Of a stretch of 64,000 bases of DNA, positions 50,408 through 60,011 are shown in pieces (position 1 is the stretch's first letter; the number at the start of each line of letters is the position of its first letter). A program made the position numbers and the translations under genes. Under the pieces are notes generated by a model. The model saw nothing but the letters and a program-made list of their open reading frames with translations. It did not search any database and had not been told where the DNA came from. Source of the stretch: Novosphingobium sp. G106 (GTDB taxonomy: Bacteria > Pseudomonadota > Alphaproteobacteria > Sphingomonadales > Sphingomonadaceae); contig NZ_JAHOOZ010000001.1 in assembly GCF_019075875.1 (NCBI RefSeq), forward strand, positions 4,402,001-4,466,000, in the 5' to 3' direction.

Positions 50408-51958
50408 TTACCGCGGCTTGACGGGGCCTCCCAAGCCCTTCGGTTTTGGCGAAAACCAGACGACCACGGCGCAGAGGAAGAACACGGCTGCGGTGATCAG
50501 GAAGATGTAGTCGACCGCCATGGTCGTTGCCTCACGGTCGACGAGATTGGCGATATAGGCGGTCGCGCCCTGCTCGCTGAAGCCCGCGCCGGTGAGCGTG
50601 CGCATCGTCTCGGCGGGCTGGAGCTTGCCGACGATCTCGCTGTGGGCTTCCTGCTGGGTATTGCCCTGTATCGTCAGCACCAGCGCGGTGGCGACGCCGA
50701 TCGCCAGGGTGCGCACGAAGTTCTGGATGCCCGCGGCCGACGCCGTCTCTTCCATCGAGACCGAACCCAGCGAGATCGTCGTCAGCGGCAGCATGAAGAA
50801 CGACATGCCGAAGCCCTGGATCAGCTGTGGTGCGGCGAGGTACCAGAAGTCGGTCTCGCTGGTCCAGGTCGCGCGGACCAGCGCCATGCAGCCGAGCCAG
50901 GCGACGGCGAGGGACACCAGCAGCCGCGCGTCGATCCCGCGCGCCAGCGCCTTGGAAGCGAGCTGCGAGGTGGTCAGCGCGGCGAGCGCGGTGCACGAGG
51001 TGATGAAGCCTGCGAGCATCGCCGGATAGCCCATCGAGCTCTGTAACCACTGCGGGATCAGCACGATCGAGGCGAAGTACGCACCGAAGCACAGCGACAG
51101 CGCGATCACGCCGAAAGTGAAGCCGCCGTGGCGGAACACGCGCAGGTTGACGATCGGATGCTCCTCGGTGAGCTCCCAGATCAGGAAGGCGACGAAGCCG
51201 ACCGCGGCGACGCAGGCCAGCACGACGATCAGCGGGTCGGCGAACCAGTCGTGCTCGCGGCCGATGTCGAGCATGAACTGCAGCGATCCGACCCAGGCCA
51301 GCATCAGGCACAGGCCGATCACGTCGATCGGCAGCTTGACCGTCGGCGTCTCGGCCGGCGGCAATAGAGCGCGCGCAGAAAGGATCAGGACGATCACCAG
51401 CGGAATGTTGATCAGGAAGATCCAGTGCCAGCTGACGTTGTCGCTGATCAGCCCGCCGATCGTCGGTCCCATCGCCGGTCCCAGCATCGTCGTCATCGCC
51501 GCCAGCAACATGGCGCGCGGGCGCTGCTCCAGCGGAAAGATACGCAGCAGCAGAGTCTGCGCCAGCGGCATGACGAGGCCGCCGCAGAGCCCCTGGCCGA
51601 CGCGGCAGATCACCATCATCTCGAGCGTCACCGACGAGCCGCAGAGCAACGAGAAAAAGCCGAAGCCGGTCATCGCCAGCGTGTACATCCGCAGCGAGCC
51701 CCAGCGCCCGGCCAGCCAGCCGGTCAGCGGCACGGTGATCGCCTCGGCCACCGAGTAGGAGGTGATGACCCAGGATCCCTGGTTGAGCGAGACCCCCAGG
51801 CTGCCGGCGATATGCGGCACGGAGACATTGGCCACGGTCATGTCGAGCACGACGATGAAATTGCTGAAGGCCAGCACGAGTGCCGCGAGAGTCAGCCGCT
51901 GCGGCGTCAGCAACGGATGCGCCAGCGTGGCGGCCTGAGCGGTGAGCGGTGCGGCCAT
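50408..51958 (-). CDS. DHA2-family MFS transporter (EmrB/QacA type, 14 spans)
   Basis: Proton-driven exporter of 516 residues with about 14 hydrophobic spans. MFS motifs are present: the DMTVANVSVPHIAGSL start typical of EmrB, GWLAGRWGSLRMYTLA (motif A), and GLCGGLVMPLAQTLLLRIFP. No EmrA-type adaptor is adjacent. It begins four bases after the decaheme-propeller gene ends and so looks like the last gene of that operon; it may export a redox-active small molecule or be an unrelated drug pump. Confidence 0.9.
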   Translation of the reverse strand: MAAPLTAQAATLAHPLLTPQRLTLAALVLAFSNFIVVLDMTVANVSVPHIAGSLGVSLNQGSWVITSYSVAEAITVPLTGWLAGRWGSLRMYTLAMTGFGFFSLLCGSSVTLEMMVICRVGQGLCGGLVMPLAQTLLLRIFPLEQRPRAMLLAAMTTMLGPAMGPTIGGLISDNVSWHWIFLINIPLVIVLILSARALLPPAETPTVKLPIDVIGLCLMLAWVGSLQFMLDIGREHDWFADPLIVVLACVAAVGFVAFLIWELTEEHPIVNLRVFRHGGFTFGVIALSLCFGAYFASIVLIPQWLQSSMGYPAMLAGFITSCTALAALTTSQLASKALARGIDARLLVSLAVAWLGCMALVRATWTSETDFWYLAAPQLIQGFGMSFFMLPLTTISLGSVSMEETASAAGIQNFVRTLAIGVATALVLTIQGNTQQEAHSEIVGKLQPAETMRTLTGAGFSEQGATAYIANLVDREATTMAVDYIFLITAAVFFLCAVVVWFSPKPKGLGGPVKPR

Positions 51959-51961
51959 GAC

Positions 51962-54900
51962 CTACTTCCTGTAGGCCGCCGGCACCCAGGCCGACATGTC
52001 GACCTCGTCGGAGACCTTGAACGGCACGCCGCGGCTGTTGAGGAACAGTCGCTCCATCTCGGACCGGGTGAAGGGGCGAGAACCGAGCCGGCCGAACACC
52101 GCCATCTGGCCGCCGGTCTCGTCGACCGCGCGGTCGCGGTCGAGCCCCTTGGACAGGGCCAGAGCGGGCGACGGCGTCTTGGCCCAGGCGATCAGCTCGG
52201 GCCGGGGCGCGGGCGAGAAGCCGTAGAAGTTAGGCTGGCTGGACGGCGAGGTCAGCTGGATGACCTTCAGGCCGTTCCGTCCGTCGGCGACATAGGCGAA
52301 CAGCGAGGCATTGGTCGAACCGACGATGACGTCCTCAGCATCGCTGAGCTGTCCGTCGAAATTGGCCTTCATGTAGATCGTCGGCGCCAGCGGCTTGGTG
52401 ACGTTGACGATGACGAGCCCGTCCTGCTTGGCCGCGACATAGGCATAGGTGCGCGCGAGGTAGATCCTGCGCGCATTGGCCAGGGGCACGGTGGCCGAGG
52501 GAATGTGCTGCGGCTTGGCCAACTGCGTCACATCGAACAGCTCGAGCCCGTTGGCCGTGGTCACCCAAAGATAGCGGAACTGCACGGCCGTGGCGCGCGG
52601 GTCGCTGAGCGGGACGACGCTGGTCACTTCGGGCGCCAGGCACGTGTCGTTCGCGGTGATCTCGCACGGCTTCTCGCGCGACCACGGCTTGGTCAAGTGG
52701 ACGGTGACCAGCGCCTTGTCGGTGACGATGTAGGCAAAATCGCCGGCCAGGGTGATGTGGCGGGCGCCGGTCAGCACGCCGTCCGGATTGAACGTCAGCG
52801 CGCGGCGGATGTCGTTGTTGCGGAATTCGCCGTCGGCGAAGGTGTCAACGTTGACCGCGATCAGGCCTTCGGCGCTGTCGGTGACGAAGGCGTAGTTGTA
52901 GATCGGGCTGAACGGTTGTTCCTGGTTGATCCCGCGCAGCTCGGGAATGTTGCGCGTCGGCGCGATCGCCTGGTTAGTCGGCAGCGCCATGCAGGTCGCG
53001 TTGGTCGTGGCAACGTGGTTCTGCTGGCCGAGCGACGAGAACGGCGAGGAGACCACCGCGTCGGAGAAGCCCTTGTTGGCGACCGAGGCGATGTCATAGA
53101 CCTTGAAGCCGCCGCTGCCCTCGGCGACGAACATGTATTCGCCGCGCATCTGCAGGCAACCGACGCGGTCGCGCGTGCCCTGGACGATGTTGCGGAAGTC
53201 CTCAAGCGGATGGGTCTCGCCCGAGGCCTTTCCGGCGAAGGTCTTGCCGCGAACCCAGTTCTTGAGCTCGCGGCCGTTCTGCTCGACGTGCATCTTGTAG
53301 TAGTCGGGATAGGCGTACTTCTGCAGGTAGGAGCCGATCACCGCCTGCGGCTCGTCCCACTCGGTGACGCGCACCGCCTCGAAGCCGCCTTCGAGGCCGG
53401 TCCAGGCGTTGAGCCCGACGAAGTTGACGAAATTGGTGCCGTTGAGCAGCAGCTGCGCCATGATCGCGTTGTTGTCGTCGGCCTTGCTCAGGTGGCAGTC
53501 GGTGCAGGTCTTGGTCTCGTTCAGCCGCACCGTGTGCGGGAAGTGCGGCGCGAAGGCCTGGCTCGAGAAGCCAATCGCGCTGATCGGTGGCTGCTGGATA
53601 TAGATCCGCTCGCGGTTGAGATTGGTCGAGCTGAGCACGAGCGCCGAGGTCGAGCGGATCGGCGCCGTCTCGTTGCCCTTGGTCGTCATGTGCTTGCCGA
53701 GCTGGAACATCTCGTCGCGCGCGACCTGCGGGTTGTAGGTCGCGAAGTTGCGCGTCTCCTCACCCTCGTAGTGGTGCATCGCGGTTTTCCAGTTCGCCTC
53801 GATCGGCAGGTGGCAGCCGCCGCAGCTCGTGGTCCAGGAAAGGTGGCAGGTGAAGCAGGCGACCTCGCCTTCCTTGTGCGCGCGGCCCGCCAGCGGCACG
53901 CCGGGGCCGAAGCCGAACTTGCCGTCTTCCATGCCGCTCGCGCTCATCAACTTGGCGCGCGCCGACTTGGCATTGAAGTTCGGCGAGGAGGGATCGACCG
54001 CGTCCTTGACCAGGCTGACCTGCCAGGAGAGCCGCGGATCGACGATCGAGCGCTGGATCAGCGTGCGGCGGCCGAAGCTATCGGTGCTCCATTCGAAGCG
54101 GCGCTGGCCGTCGCCGTTGCGCAGCAGCGCGAGGTTGTTGCCCTTGGGCGGCGCAGCCGGGCCCGAGGTCAGCAAGGTCGGATATTCGTCGGCCGTGCCG
54201 TGGCAGTCCTTGCAGCCGATTTCGACCGCGTTGGCGACCTCGCCATAGATCAGCCCGTTGCCGTGGCTGTCCTGCGCGAAGTGGCAGTCGGCGCACTGCA
54301 TCCCCTTCTCGGCGTGGATGTCCATCATGTGGACCGCCTTGCCCGGCTGGCTGCCGACGTCGGCGAACTTGGGCGCGCCGGCCTTGCGCCACTTCTCGGG
54401 ATCGTTCGGATCGATGATGTGCGCCTTGTCCGTCCCGTAGGTCGCCATGTTGCCCTGAGCGTCGAGCAGGTTGCCCTCGCGGTCCCGCTTGAAGATGCCG
54501 CGGAAGTTCCAGCCGTGGCCGTGATAGTCGGCGAACTGCGTGTCCTTGAGCTCGGGATTGAGGTCATAGACGTTGCGCAGGAAATCGAGGTCGGCCCACT
54601 TGCCGCGCGGTGCGGCGCCTTCGGGATTGCGCTCGTTGATCTCGCGCACTTCCTTGGCGGTCGGGTACTTCTGCTGCTCGGGCCACATCTTCGGCGCGTC
54701 GCTCTCGTAGTCCCACATCGTGTAGCCGAGGAACGAGTTCAGGAAGATGTTGGGCTGGTGCATGTGGCAGTTCATGCACTGCGCGGTCGGGATCGCGCGG
54801 GTGAAGACATGCTGCAGCGGGTGACCGCTTTCCTTGACGCCGCCGGCTTCAGGGGTGGCGTGGTCATCGTGATGCTCGCCCTTCAGAGCGCCGTGCTGCG

Positions 54901-56047
54901 ACGGTGCGGCCATCTTGTTGGCGATCGTCGGGTCCACGGTGATCGTCTGCCCGTCGCGGCCAAGCGAGGCGTAGATCGAGCTGTGCCGCGGCTCGCGGTC
55001 GTTGGCGTAGATCACGTGGCAGCTCGTGCAGCCCGAATGGCGATAGTCGCCCGGCTGGTCGTTGGTGCCCATGAACCAGGTGTAGGGATCGTTGAGGCGC
55101 GTCTTGTGGATGTTGAGCACCGGGATCGCCACGCGCAGGCCCGTGGCAGGGCCGCGGTTCGACTGCTTGAGGTCGGGCCGGCCCGGTTCTTCCAGGCGCT
55201 GAATGATGCCGTTGGGATTGGGCAGGCCGATCTCGGCGAACTGGCTCGACACGTTGCGCCCGCCGCGCTCGAACACGCGGAACACGTCGCCCGGCGGGAT
55301 CACGTTCCAGCGCGGCAGCGGATAGAGCGCCGCCAGCACGCCGCGCGCCCTCTGCGCCTCGGTGATGGTTCCCGGCGGACTGCCCGGCGAGACGATCTTC
55401 GCGGGCTGGCCGTCCTTGGTATAGCCCTCGCCGAAGATGTAGTTTTTGAACGGAACGATGCCGTTGTTGTAGGCCGCGCCGCCGAACAGCATCGCGCCCG
55501 AGGCCATCAGTGAGCGCTCGGCCGCCTCGATCACCGGCATGTGGCAGGCCCCGCAGGATTCGCGCGCGACGCGGTAGTCGCCGGGATTGACGAAGCGGAC
55601 GAACTCGGGCGCTTCCTTGTTGAGCAGGGTGTAGCTGCGCGGCGGATTGGCCGATGACGGATAGTGCCAGCTATGCGGATAGCGCGGCAGCACATGCGCC
55701 TTTTCCATCGCGCGCTGGTTGAAGGCGTCGTCGTAGCCGAGCTCGGGCTTGCCCCAGGCGGCCTTGGAAACTGCGTCGCCGCCGTGGCAGTCGGTGCAGC
55801 CCAATTGGACCGCGGTCGTGACGTGCATCGTCGGCGCGTCGGTCTTGACGTGGCACGAGAGGCAGCCGGCGGACTTCGCCTCGACATCGGCTACCGACTG
55901 CCGCGCCGGGGCGGGCTTGCCGCGGACCAACGAATAGTCGCGGGTCACGGGCTTTTCCGCGTCGTTCGCTAGCGTCCGCGCAGCGGGCACGAGCAGCGCG
56001 CCGACGACCAGCGCGAGGATCAGGAGGAGGGAGCGCAGCTGCCGCAT
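51962..56047 (-). CDS. exported decaheme cytochrome c with C-terminal LVIVD beta-propeller
   Basis: A 1361-residue protein with a Sec signal (LILALVVGALLVPAARTLA). Ten CXXCH motifs lie between about residues 62 and 852 (CLSCH, CTDCH, CGACH, CTSCH, CMNCH, CADCH, CKDCH, CFTCH, CGGCH, CTDCH). From about 960 to 1270 there are at least six LVIVD-like repeats, for example YMFVAEGSGGFKVYDI and YAYVAAKQDGLVIVNV, forming a probable propeller. Next to an outer-membrane barrel gene (TGATG overlap), it is likely the surface or outer-membrane terminus of an electron conduit. The propeller could bind a substrate, partner or surface. Confidence 0.87.
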   Translation of the reverse strand: MRQLRSLLLILALVVGALLVPAARTLANDAEKPVTRDYSLVRGKPAPARQSVADVEAKSAGCLSCHVKTDAPTMHVTTAVQLGCTDCHGGDAVSKAAWGKPELGYDDAFNQRAMEKAHVLPRYPHSWHYPSSANPPRSYTLLNKEAPEFVRFVNPGDYRVARESCGACHMPVIEAAERSLMASGAMLFGGAAYNNGIVPFKNYIFGEGYTKDGQPAKIVSPGSPPGTITEAQRARGVLAALYPLPRWNVIPPGDVFRVFERGGRNVSSQFAEIGLPNPNGIIQRLEEPGRPDLKQSNRGPATGLRVAIPVLNIHKTRLNDPYTWFMGTNDQPGDYRHSGCTSCHVIYANDREPRHSSIYASLGRDGQTITVDPTIANKMAAPSQHGALKGEHHDDHATPEAGGVKESGHPLQHVFTRAIPTAQCMNCHMHQPNIFLNSFLGYTMWDYESDAPKMWPEQQKYPTAKEVREINERNPEGAAPRGKWADLDFLRNVYDLNPELKDTQFADYHGHGWNFRGIFKRDREGNLLDAQGNMATYGTDKAHIIDPNDPEKWRKAGAPKFADVGSQPGKAVHMMDIHAEKGMQCADCHFAQDSHGNGLIYGEVANAVEIGCKDCHGTADEYPTLLTSGPAAPPKGNNLALLRNGDGQRRFEWSTDSFGRRTLIQRSIVDPRLSWQVSLVKDAVDPSSPNFNAKSARAKLMSASGMEDGKFGFGPGVPLAGRAHKEGEVACFTCHLSWTTSCGGCHLPIEANWKTAMHHYEGEETRNFATYNPQVARDEMFQLGKHMTTKGNETAPIRSTSALVLSSTNLNRERIYIQQPPISAIGFSSQAFAPHFPHTVRLNETKTCTDCHLSKADDNNAIMAQLLLNGTNFVNFVGLNAWTGLEGGFEAVRVTEWDEPQAVIGSYLQKYAYPDYYKMHVEQNGRELKNWVRGKTFAGKASGETHPLEDFRNIVQGTRDRVGCLQMRGEYMFVAEGSGGFKVYDIASVANKGFSDAVVSSPFSSLGQQNHVATTNATCMALPTNQAIAPTRNIPELRGINQEQPFSPIYNYAFVTDSAEGLIAVNVDTFADGEFRNNDIRRALTFNPDGVLTGARHITLAGDFAYIVTDKALVTVHLTKPWSREKPCEITANDTCLAPEVTSVVPLSDPRATAVQFRYLWVTTANGLELFDVTQLAKPQHIPSATVPLANARRIYLARTYAYVAAKQDGLVIVNVTKPLAPTIYMKANFDGQLSDAEDVIVGSTNASLFAYVADGRNGLKVIQLTSPSSQPNFYGFSPAPRPELIAWAKTPSPALALSKGLDRDRAVDETGGQMAVFGRLGSRPFTRSEMERLFLNSRGVPFKVSDEVDMSAWVPAAYRK

Positions 56048-58035
56048 CAGTAGGCCACGATGATGTTGGCGAGGATCGAATAGTAGTTCCTATTCCCGCC
56101 CGCGTTGTCGAAGAGGTCGCGGAAGCCCTTGCCGGGGAGCAGGGCAGCCGCCGAAAGCCGGAATACGATATTCTGCGTCGCCTTGGGCCGCCAGATCGCC
56201 GCCGTCGAAAGGTCCCAGCCGATCGTCTTGGGGATCGAGCCCTCGACACGCAGTGCCTGCAAGGTCGCGGTGTTCTGGAACCACAGGTGGTTGGCATTGC
56301 CCGAAAGCCGGAACTCGGGGGTCAGATCGAAATCCGCGCCTGCGCCCAGCAGCATGGTACCGGGATTGTTGAAGTTCGACTGGCCCTGTTCCTTCGACGA
56401 GCGCAGGTCGTTCAGGATGCCGTTGCGCCCGCTGATCGAGATGACGCGGCCGCCGCCGGCGAAGGGGATCGTCTGGCGGATCCAGTACGATGTGTCGGCG
56501 CCGGCGAAGATCGGGTTCTCGAAGATCGCGTCGAAGCCGGTTTCCTTGTTGTCGTAAGGCCTGCCGTCGCCGCTTGCATAGAGCCCCGAGAGGCGGAAGC
56601 GCATCCAGTCGTGGTCGTAGCTGATCTCGGCCGCACCGAAGAAGGCGCGGATGTCGGCGGGCTTGCCGGTGAAGAAGCTGTTCTTGTCCTTGCCGAGCGC
56701 GGCATAGGCCGAGGCGGTGAGATTGATCCGGCCGATATGCCCGTCGGCGTTGTAGCCCAGATAGAACACGTCGTAGTCGCGCCCGCGCAGGTTGCCGAGC
56801 AGTGCCGGGCGCACGGGGAAGCCGTTGTCGTCGATCTCAATGTCGCCGGCTTCGCGGTTGCGGTTGTAGACCAGCGTGATCTGGCTGGTCAGCGACGGGA
56901 TCAGGAAGTCCTGGCGATAGGCGTTGGCGATGAAGACGAAATCGTCGCGCAGCTTCTCGGTCAGGTTGTTGAGGCCGCTGTTGGTGTCCTTCTCGATCCG
57001 CCAGAAGGCGGCGAGGTTGTACTGGAAGCGGTTGTTGTCGCGGTTGCCGAACAGGCGGATGCCGAGCTGGTTGTCGTTGAACAGGAAGCCGCGGAAATCG
57101 GCCTGGAACGGCTGGATGCCGACGCGGACTGAATCGAAGTCGTAGCGGTCCGAGACGTTGCGGATGTGATAGTCGATGAAGGCTTCCTGCAGGCCGACGA
57201 AATTGTCGTCGCGCTTGGTGCCTTTCGAGGGTTCGACGAACAGCACGCGCCGCTCGGGCACGGTGACGTGGCTGTAGTTGAACGCCACGGCGACGCGGTA
57301 TTCGATCTCGGGCGGCTTGAACGCGGTCTGGCCCTTGATCAGCGAGGCGCTGGCGATGAAGCTCTGCGAGAAGACGAAGCTTGCGTCCTTGCCGAAGACG
57401 TCGAGGCTCTGCGGCCGCGCCGTGGTCTGGACGCCGACCGGGATCGGGAAGGTCCGCGGTTCGAGCACGCTGTCGCTGACGAGGCCGAGGTTGATGAACC
57501 AGTCGTCACCCTTGAGGAAGCCCGGCCGGCTCTCGCCCAGCGGGATGTCGCCCTTGAGCACGTTCTGATGATAGGGATTGGTCTTCGAGTGGCAGACCTC
57601 GCGCATCGCGTGGAACTGGGTGAACAGGGTCTGGTCGGCGCCTTTGGCCGGGCAGAGGCCGGTCAGGATGCGCCAGCGGTCGGGCACCGGCAGCTGGTCG
57701 GTCGGGAAGGCTTCGGGCGGCGGCGCACGGACGGCACCGGCGTTGTTCTGCACCGCTTCCTCGGGAAGCTTCTCGTTGTAGCCGGGGCGGCGGCGGCCAT
57801 CGATGATGCCGCTGTCGACCTCGGCCGGTGCCGGCTCCTCACCGGGAGGCAGCATGACGGGGCGTTCGGGAGCAGGCGCCGCGCCGCCGAAGGTCGGATC
57901 GGGCACCTCACCGGGCACCGTTCGCTCGGGCGCGGACTTGGCCGTCTCCGGCTCTCCTCCGGGCGCAGCCGCTTCGCCGGCATCGACCGGAAACGGTGCG
58001 AGCAGCAAGGGCGCGAGGAGGAGCGGAACCGCCAT
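56047..58035 (-). CDS. outer-membrane beta-barrel protein of the cytochrome operon
   Basis: A 662-residue protein with signal peptide (LLLAPLLLAPFPVDAGEA), a Pro/Glu-rich stretch to about residue 100, then a long region of alternating amphipathic strands (for example YRVAVAFNYSHVTV and FRLSGLYASGDG), and a C-terminal aromatic residue (Tyr) as in barrels. It has no heme motif. By position it may play the role of MtrB/PioB-type porins that sheath a cytochrome through the outer membrane; its sequence is not obviously of that family. It overlaps both neighbours by one base (TGATG). Confidence 0.72.
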   Translation of the reverse strand: MAVPLLLAPLLLAPFPVDAGEAAAPGGEPETAKSAPERTVPGEVPDPTFGGAAPAPERPVMLPPGEEPAPAEVDSGIIDGRRRPGYNEKLPEEAVQNNAGAVRAPPPEAFPTDQLPVPDRWRILTGLCPAKGADQTLFTQFHAMREVCHSKTNPYHQNVLKGDIPLGESRPGFLKGDDWFINLGLVSDSVLEPRTFPIPVGVQTTARPQSLDVFGKDASFVFSQSFIASASLIKGQTAFKPPEIEYRVAVAFNYSHVTVPERRVLFVEPSKGTKRDDNFVGLQEAFIDYHIRNVSDRYDFDSVRVGIQPFQADFRGFLFNDNQLGIRLFGNRDNNRFQYNLAAFWRIEKDTNSGLNNLTEKLRDDFVFIANAYRQDFLIPSLTSQITLVYNRNREAGDIEIDDNGFPVRPALLGNLRGRDYDVFYLGYNADGHIGRINLTASAYAALGKDKNSFFTGKPADIRAFFGAAEISYDHDWMRFRLSGLYASGDGRPYDNKETGFDAIFENPIFAGADTSYWIRQTIPFAGGGRVISISGRNGILNDLRSSKEQGQSNFNNPGTMLLGAGADFDLTPEFRLSGNANHLWFQNTATLQALRVEGSIPKTIGWDLSTAAIWRPKATQNIVFRLSAAALLPGKGFRDLFDNAGGNRNYYSILANIIVAY

Positions 58036-60011
58036 CAGAGCCCCTGGCAGACGTTCTGGTCGGCGGTGTCGAGGAACGGCGCGAAGGGGCAGCCGACATA
58101 GCGCAGCCGGACCGTGCTGTTGTCGGCCAGGGTGACCACCACGGTGTCCGAGCGGATCGCCGCGGGGGCATTGTTCACCGTGCCGAGGACCTTGCCGGCA
58201 TTGTTCAGCCCCAGGAAGCTGATCATGTCGTCCTGGTCGATGCCGTCGCCCGAAACGCCGATCGCGCCGATCAGCACATTCCCGCGGTAGATCGGCACCG
58301 CTCCGGGGAAGATCTGGATGCCGTTCTGCAAGCGGTTCTGCCCCGGCGCGGCGTCGGGGATCGAGGTGCAACGCTGCGGCGTATCGGTCGCGCTGGCGCC
58401 GGTCACGAATTGGAGGTGCTGGCCCAGATTGCCGAAGATCAGCGCCGATTGCAGCCCGGTCGAGAAGGGATTGAACTTGCCGATCGGGCGGCCGAACGGC
58501 CCGTTGGGCCGCCCGACTTCGCCATCGGGGAAATAGGGCCGCGAGATATTGCCGATGGCGCGGTCGGCGAAGGCGATCTTGCCGGTCAGCGCCGTGGGAT
58601 CGTTGAAGAAGGTGCGTGCGGCCGGGACCATGCTGCGTACGTCGCTGCTGGGGTCGGCCAGCAGGTCCGAACCCGCATTGGCGTTCGAGAAGAACGAGAC
58701 CGTCCGGGCCTTCTGCAGGCTCACGTCGATGCCGAAGATCGGCGCGTCGGGCGCGCGCACGATGCCCAGCACGACGCCGCGCGTGTCGACCAGCGAGACC
58801 GTGACCTGCGCGCGGCTGTCGAGCGGCTGGCGGATCTGCCCGCGCGCGCGCGACATGACGGTGAAGGCTTGCTCGAGGATCGTGCGGGCTTCCTGCGCGG
58901 TCAACGCGGTGCCGACATCGGCGGCGTCGGTGCCCGCACGGATCGGGTAGCGGTTGGCACCGGCGCCGTCTGACAGCACGAAGGCTTCGTTGTTGCTGAA
59001 ATCGGCGGTCGTCGCGCGTCGGATGCCCGAGGCCTCGCTGCCATAGGGCGTACCCGCGAGGATCGCAGCGGTCGGATAGTAGCCGGTTATCGTGACCAGG
59101 CTGCCCAGCGCGGGCGCCGTCGCGGCGTAGGTCGCCGTGCTGACGTTGGTCAGCGCCGAATAGTCCGCGTCGCTGTAGCGCAACGCGCTTCCGTCCACGT
59201 TGATCTTGTTGGCGCGGATCAGTTCCTGCGCCTCGAAGCCGACCGTTCCGGCCAGCGCGATGCGTTCGTCGACGTCGCTGTCGACGTCGAGGGTATTGGC
59301 ATCGAAGCCATAGACGCCGTCCGCCGAGACGCCGATGCCGCCGACGAGCACGCCGTTCTTGTAGAGTGGGAAGCCGCCGGGGTCGGCGGCGAGGCCGAAC
59401 GGCGAGCGTTTGGGGCCGATGAAGGCGCTGGCGCCGCCGCCGATCCGCGCCGCCAGGTCGGAGCAGGGCAGCTGGCTGAACTGCACGCCGTAGAGCGGGC
59501 CGCTTTCGAGCCCCGCGGTCGTCGGGGCGGGCGGGAAGTGCTGCTGGACGATCTGGCTGGCCGTGCGCGTCGAGAAGGCGTTGCCGCCGCTCGACAGGTA
59601 GGCGCCGGTGATCGCCTTGGCGAGCGCGGCGCCCTCGGCGGGAATGTCGAGCCCCTGGACATCCTGCTTCGAGCCGTCGGGCGCTTCGGGAATATGCGCA
59701 TTGGCCGGTGCGCCGGTCATGCGGAACGCGGCGAGGACGTTGCCGACGCGGTCGACCACGACGATCACCGCCGGCTTGCTGTCGGCCTTGGCCTGCGCTG
59801 CCGCCTGGGCGACGACCTTCTGGACATCGGCGACGGTCAGCGATTCCTGCGCGGGCGCGGTGAAATCCTGTGGCGGCGGGGTGGGACTCGGCGTCGGTGC
59901 CGGGCTGGGAGTTGGCGTTCCGCCGCCGCCGCTCGAATCGGTGCCGCTACCGCCGCAGGACGCGAGCAGCAGCGAGGCGATCGCGGTCATCGTGACGAGG
60001 CTGGAACGCAT
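58035..60011 (-). CDS. lipoprotein with two GlcG/HbpS-type domains
   Basis: A 658-residue lipoprotein: lipobox LLLASC (Cys 19), a Ser/Gly/Pro-rich linker to about residue 50, then two GlcG/HbpS-like domains. The first (about 60-290) contains AVIVVVDRVGNVLAAFRM and GVLVGGIGVSADG; the second (about 365-635) contains VSLVDTRGVVLGIVRAPDA and NVLIGAIGVSGDG. HbpS proteins of this fold bind heme and respond to redox state. It may bind heme or a partner cytochrome in the conduit. It is coupled to both neighbours by TGATG overlaps. Confidence 0.8.
   Translation of the reverse strand: MRSSLVTMTAIASLLLASCGGSGTDSSGGGGTPTPSPAPTPSPTPPPQDFTAPAQESLTVADVQKVVAQAAAQAKADSKPAVIVVVDRVGNVLAAFRMTGAPANAHIPEAPDGSKQDVQGLDIPAEGAALAKAITGAYLSSGGNAFSTRTASQIVQQHFPPAPTTAGLESGPLYGVQFSQLPCSDLAARIGGGASAFIGPKRSPFGLAADPGGFPLYKNGVLVGGIGVSADGVYGFDANTLDVDSDVDERIALAGTVGFEAQELIRANKINVDGSALRYSDADYSALTNVSTATYAATAPALGSLVTITGYYPTAAILAGTPYGSEASGIRRATTADFSNNEAFVLSDGAGANRYPIRAGTDAADVGTALTAQEARTILEQAFTVMSRARGQIRQPLDSRAQVTVSLVDTRGVVLGIVRAPDAPIFGIDVSLQKARTVSFFSNANAGSDLLADPSSDVRSMVPAARTFFNDPTALTGKIAFADRAIGNISRPYFPDGEVGRPNGPFGRPIGKFNPFSTGLQSALIFGNLGQHLQFVTGASATDTPQRCTSIPDAAPGQNRLQNGIQIFPGAVPIYRGNVLIGAIGVSGDGIDQDDMISFLGLNNAGKVLGTVNNAPAAIRSDTVVVTLADNSTVRLRYVGCPFAPFLDTADQNVCQGL

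Noticed and set aside
51425..55513. A 1362-codon plus-strand frame opposite the decaheme gene
   Set aside because: Its great length comes from codon bias of the minus-strand cytochrome gene. It has no domain or ribosome site, and it also crosses into the exporter gene.
57590..57605. A heme motif in the outer-membrane barrel (VCHSK)
   Set aside because: It has Cys-His without the second Cys of CXXCH, so it is not a c-type heme site.
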